DNA of 64,000 nt, taken from contig CM050656.1 in NCBI GenBank assembly GCA_027574665.1, forward strand, positions 8,631,501 to 8,695,500, given 5' to 3'. This document shows, in pieces, positions 62,236-64,000 of this stretch; within the stretch, counting starts at the first letter, position 1; the number at the start of each line of letters is the position of its first letter. A program made the translations under genes and the position numbers. Below the pieces are notes generated by a model. The model was not told the origin of the DNA. It ran no database searches and was given only the letters and a program-made list of their open reading frames with translations. This stretch comes from Rhynochetos jubatus (Eukaryota; Chordata; Aves; Eurypygiformes; Rhynochetidae).

Positions 62236-64000
62236 AGTGTTTGGCCACTGATTTTAATCAGCAGAATCAGGCTCTTAATCAAAGTTTGTTTTACATTTCC
62301 TGCTTCTTTACTTGCTTTGTGGCAAATCTGGAAGTCATACTTGGGTTTGGGGGCTCAGTGAAAGTAAATAAAGACTGCCATAAACTTTGTGACATCTTTA
62401 AATTAAAACACAGTTTCATTAAGGAATATGAATAAACCTTTCACTTTCATTTTTTTCCAAACCAGGCCAATGCTTTAGAAAAGCCTGAAATAAACTCTGG
62501 TTTTGTACAAATAACAATATTTTGAAAGTTGCATAGATTGTCCTGAAGATCGTTGGGGAAGGGCGTTTTCCCTAAAAAAAATCATAACACAAATATTACT
62601 AAGTGAAAGCTGTAAAATGCTATATTTTATGCAATTTATGCAAAACAAATTTATACAAAAATGACAAGAGAGGACGTGGAAAATAGGAAATAGATGCAAA
62701 GACACTGGTTCCCAGGTCTTTATCCTTCTCACACCTATAGCATTCTGTGTTTTTTTCACCAAGGATTTCCAAAGCGCAGCTGAAGAGTGGATTTGCTGGG
62801 CACTGAACACTGAGGTCCAAGCTGCAAAAGCAAAGACAGAATAAAAAAACAATTAAAAATTTTCAAGTTCGGCCACCCAAACCCTTTCTAGGAGTCTGAA
62901 GCATGTTTTAAACAAGAAGATCAGTGTCTGGAAGAAGTGTTCAGCGACTTATTTCCTGTGTGGAAATGTCTTGGAGAGGTGTTCACCTCTCTACGAGTGG
63001 ATGGTTCACAAGCATATAGTAAAGAAAACAGATGAATACTGTTGAGCCTTTCTATAACCTGGAAGTGACTGTTCAAGGGCTCTGATGCTCTCCAGGTTGC
63101 TCTGTTACCCCTGGACAATTTGGCACTGGCCTTCAAGCCAAAGCAAAGATCGCCTGTTTGATGTGCTTCTGTTGGTAACACTTAGCTAGTGCGAAAATGG
63201 GAGGGAGCCAAAGGTGGAATTCAGACTCATCCAAGTGATCTACCAGGGCTGGTGAATTCAAACATATTTTATCTGATTATTGATGGTTTTACTCTTTATT
63301 TGTTGATTGGATGAGCAAGTTTTACTTTCAGTTAGACACTCTGGAAGGTGGAGCTTCAGCAGGTGACAACCAATCTATTTTTTAAAAGCACACACGGGAG
63401 ACTTTGCTCACCAAGTCATGGCAATGCCACACAGAGATGGGATCTTCCTTCCCCACCCCCACCCCTCTTCTAGCCAGCTATGCAGAAGCCACAATTTTGT
63501 GACGCCTGTGAAGACTTTGGGAATTAGCAGAAGGGGAAGTAGAACTACTTCCACATCCCAAGTTTATTTTAAGTCCAACGAACAAACTCATATCACAGTG
63601 CTAAGGAGAAACTGCAATCCATGGAGAGAAATGAACTTTACTGTATTTCTTCTGAAAGTCTCTAAAACCAGTCAGATTTCAAATGTCAAAATCCTATGAA
63701 TTACCAAAAAAAGAAATGCACTAGTTTTCATTTCATACAATAACTAGCAAAATTACAGTGTATCTTTTGGTTTGTGCCTAGTTTTCTGCAGCCTGACTGT
63801 AGATTTCTACAGAAAGCATTTCTGTCTGCTAAAAATAAATTAAACGGATGATTAAAAGTTTCCAGTGTTTCAGAAGTTATTATCAGGCTTTGTCAAAGAG
63901 CTCCTGGGCAGTTCAAAGGGCTGCCTGAAGGGATTACAGCACTTTCTTGTTAGTGGGATCCTCTGTATAGAGACCTAGCTCAACAAATCTGAGTCTGAGT
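62236..64000. other. Upstream intergenic DNA, last part
   Basis: AT-rich, non-repetitive. Only short open frames; nothing recognised up to the window end. Confidence 0.45.

Noticed and set aside
1..64000. Search for tRNA genes, rRNA, CRISPR arrays, operons and other prokaryotic-type systems
   Set aside because: None seen. The introns, CR1 elements and LTR show an animal nuclear genome, where such systems are not expected.
48601..64000. A SKINT- or TRABD2B-like gene upstream of SLC5A9, as recalled near this locus in mammals
   Set aside because: No immunoglobulin-type or TraB-type sequence was recognised on either strand in this part of the window.

Overview
The window looks like a piece of a bird chromosome. 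It has large introns with GT-AG borders and low repeat density. Its recognisable interspersed repeats are avian-type: two CR1 LINE 3' ends, one solo LTR of a family I know from birds, and a few very old SINE-like or CR1-like fossils. Nothing is prokaryotic or viral apart from the LTR. I could not run a search; gene names rest on recognising the conceptual translations.

Layout. (1) 1-8.75 kb, plus strand: the last three coding exons of SPATA6 (565-664, 4278-4366, 8168-8348), which encodes a sperm connecting-piece protein, with a possible poly(A) signal at 8741. (2) 8.75-22.39 kb: a gene-free interval between two convergent genes, holding a CR1 fragment, an old SINE fossil, CpG clusters, a 20-bp alternating purine-pyrimidine tract, a CCATC pentanucleotide repeat and an AT-rich block. 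(3) 22.39-46.47 kb, minus strand: the complete SLC5A9 (SGLT4, sodium/sugar cotransporter) gene. I assembled 14 coding exons whose phases all agree, giving a 2,001-nt CDS and 666 residues. The first ATG is at 46378-46376, the stop at 23082-23080, and a poly(A) signal at 22397-22392. (4) 46.5-64 kb: upstream DNA with no gene I recognise. It holds a CpG island at 56.2-56.6 kb with a perfect match to the CTCF core, a 30-nt poly(A) tract, simple repeats, two ancient repeat fossils and one unexplained 210-codon open frame near 59.1-59.7 kb.

The tail-to-tail SPATA6/SLC5A9 arrangement is the same as I recall for human 1p33, so this is a conserved block. The two genes have unrelated jobs (sperm tail assembly; epithelial sugar uptake) and nothing suggests joint function.

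I found no novel multi-gene system. The points most worth a second look are a C12...G26 pair in the SLC5A9 3'UTR, a NAGNAG acceptor and a weak donor in the same gene, an HNF1-like site and short uORF just before its start codon, the CpG island with the CTCF-like site, and the 59-kb open frame.
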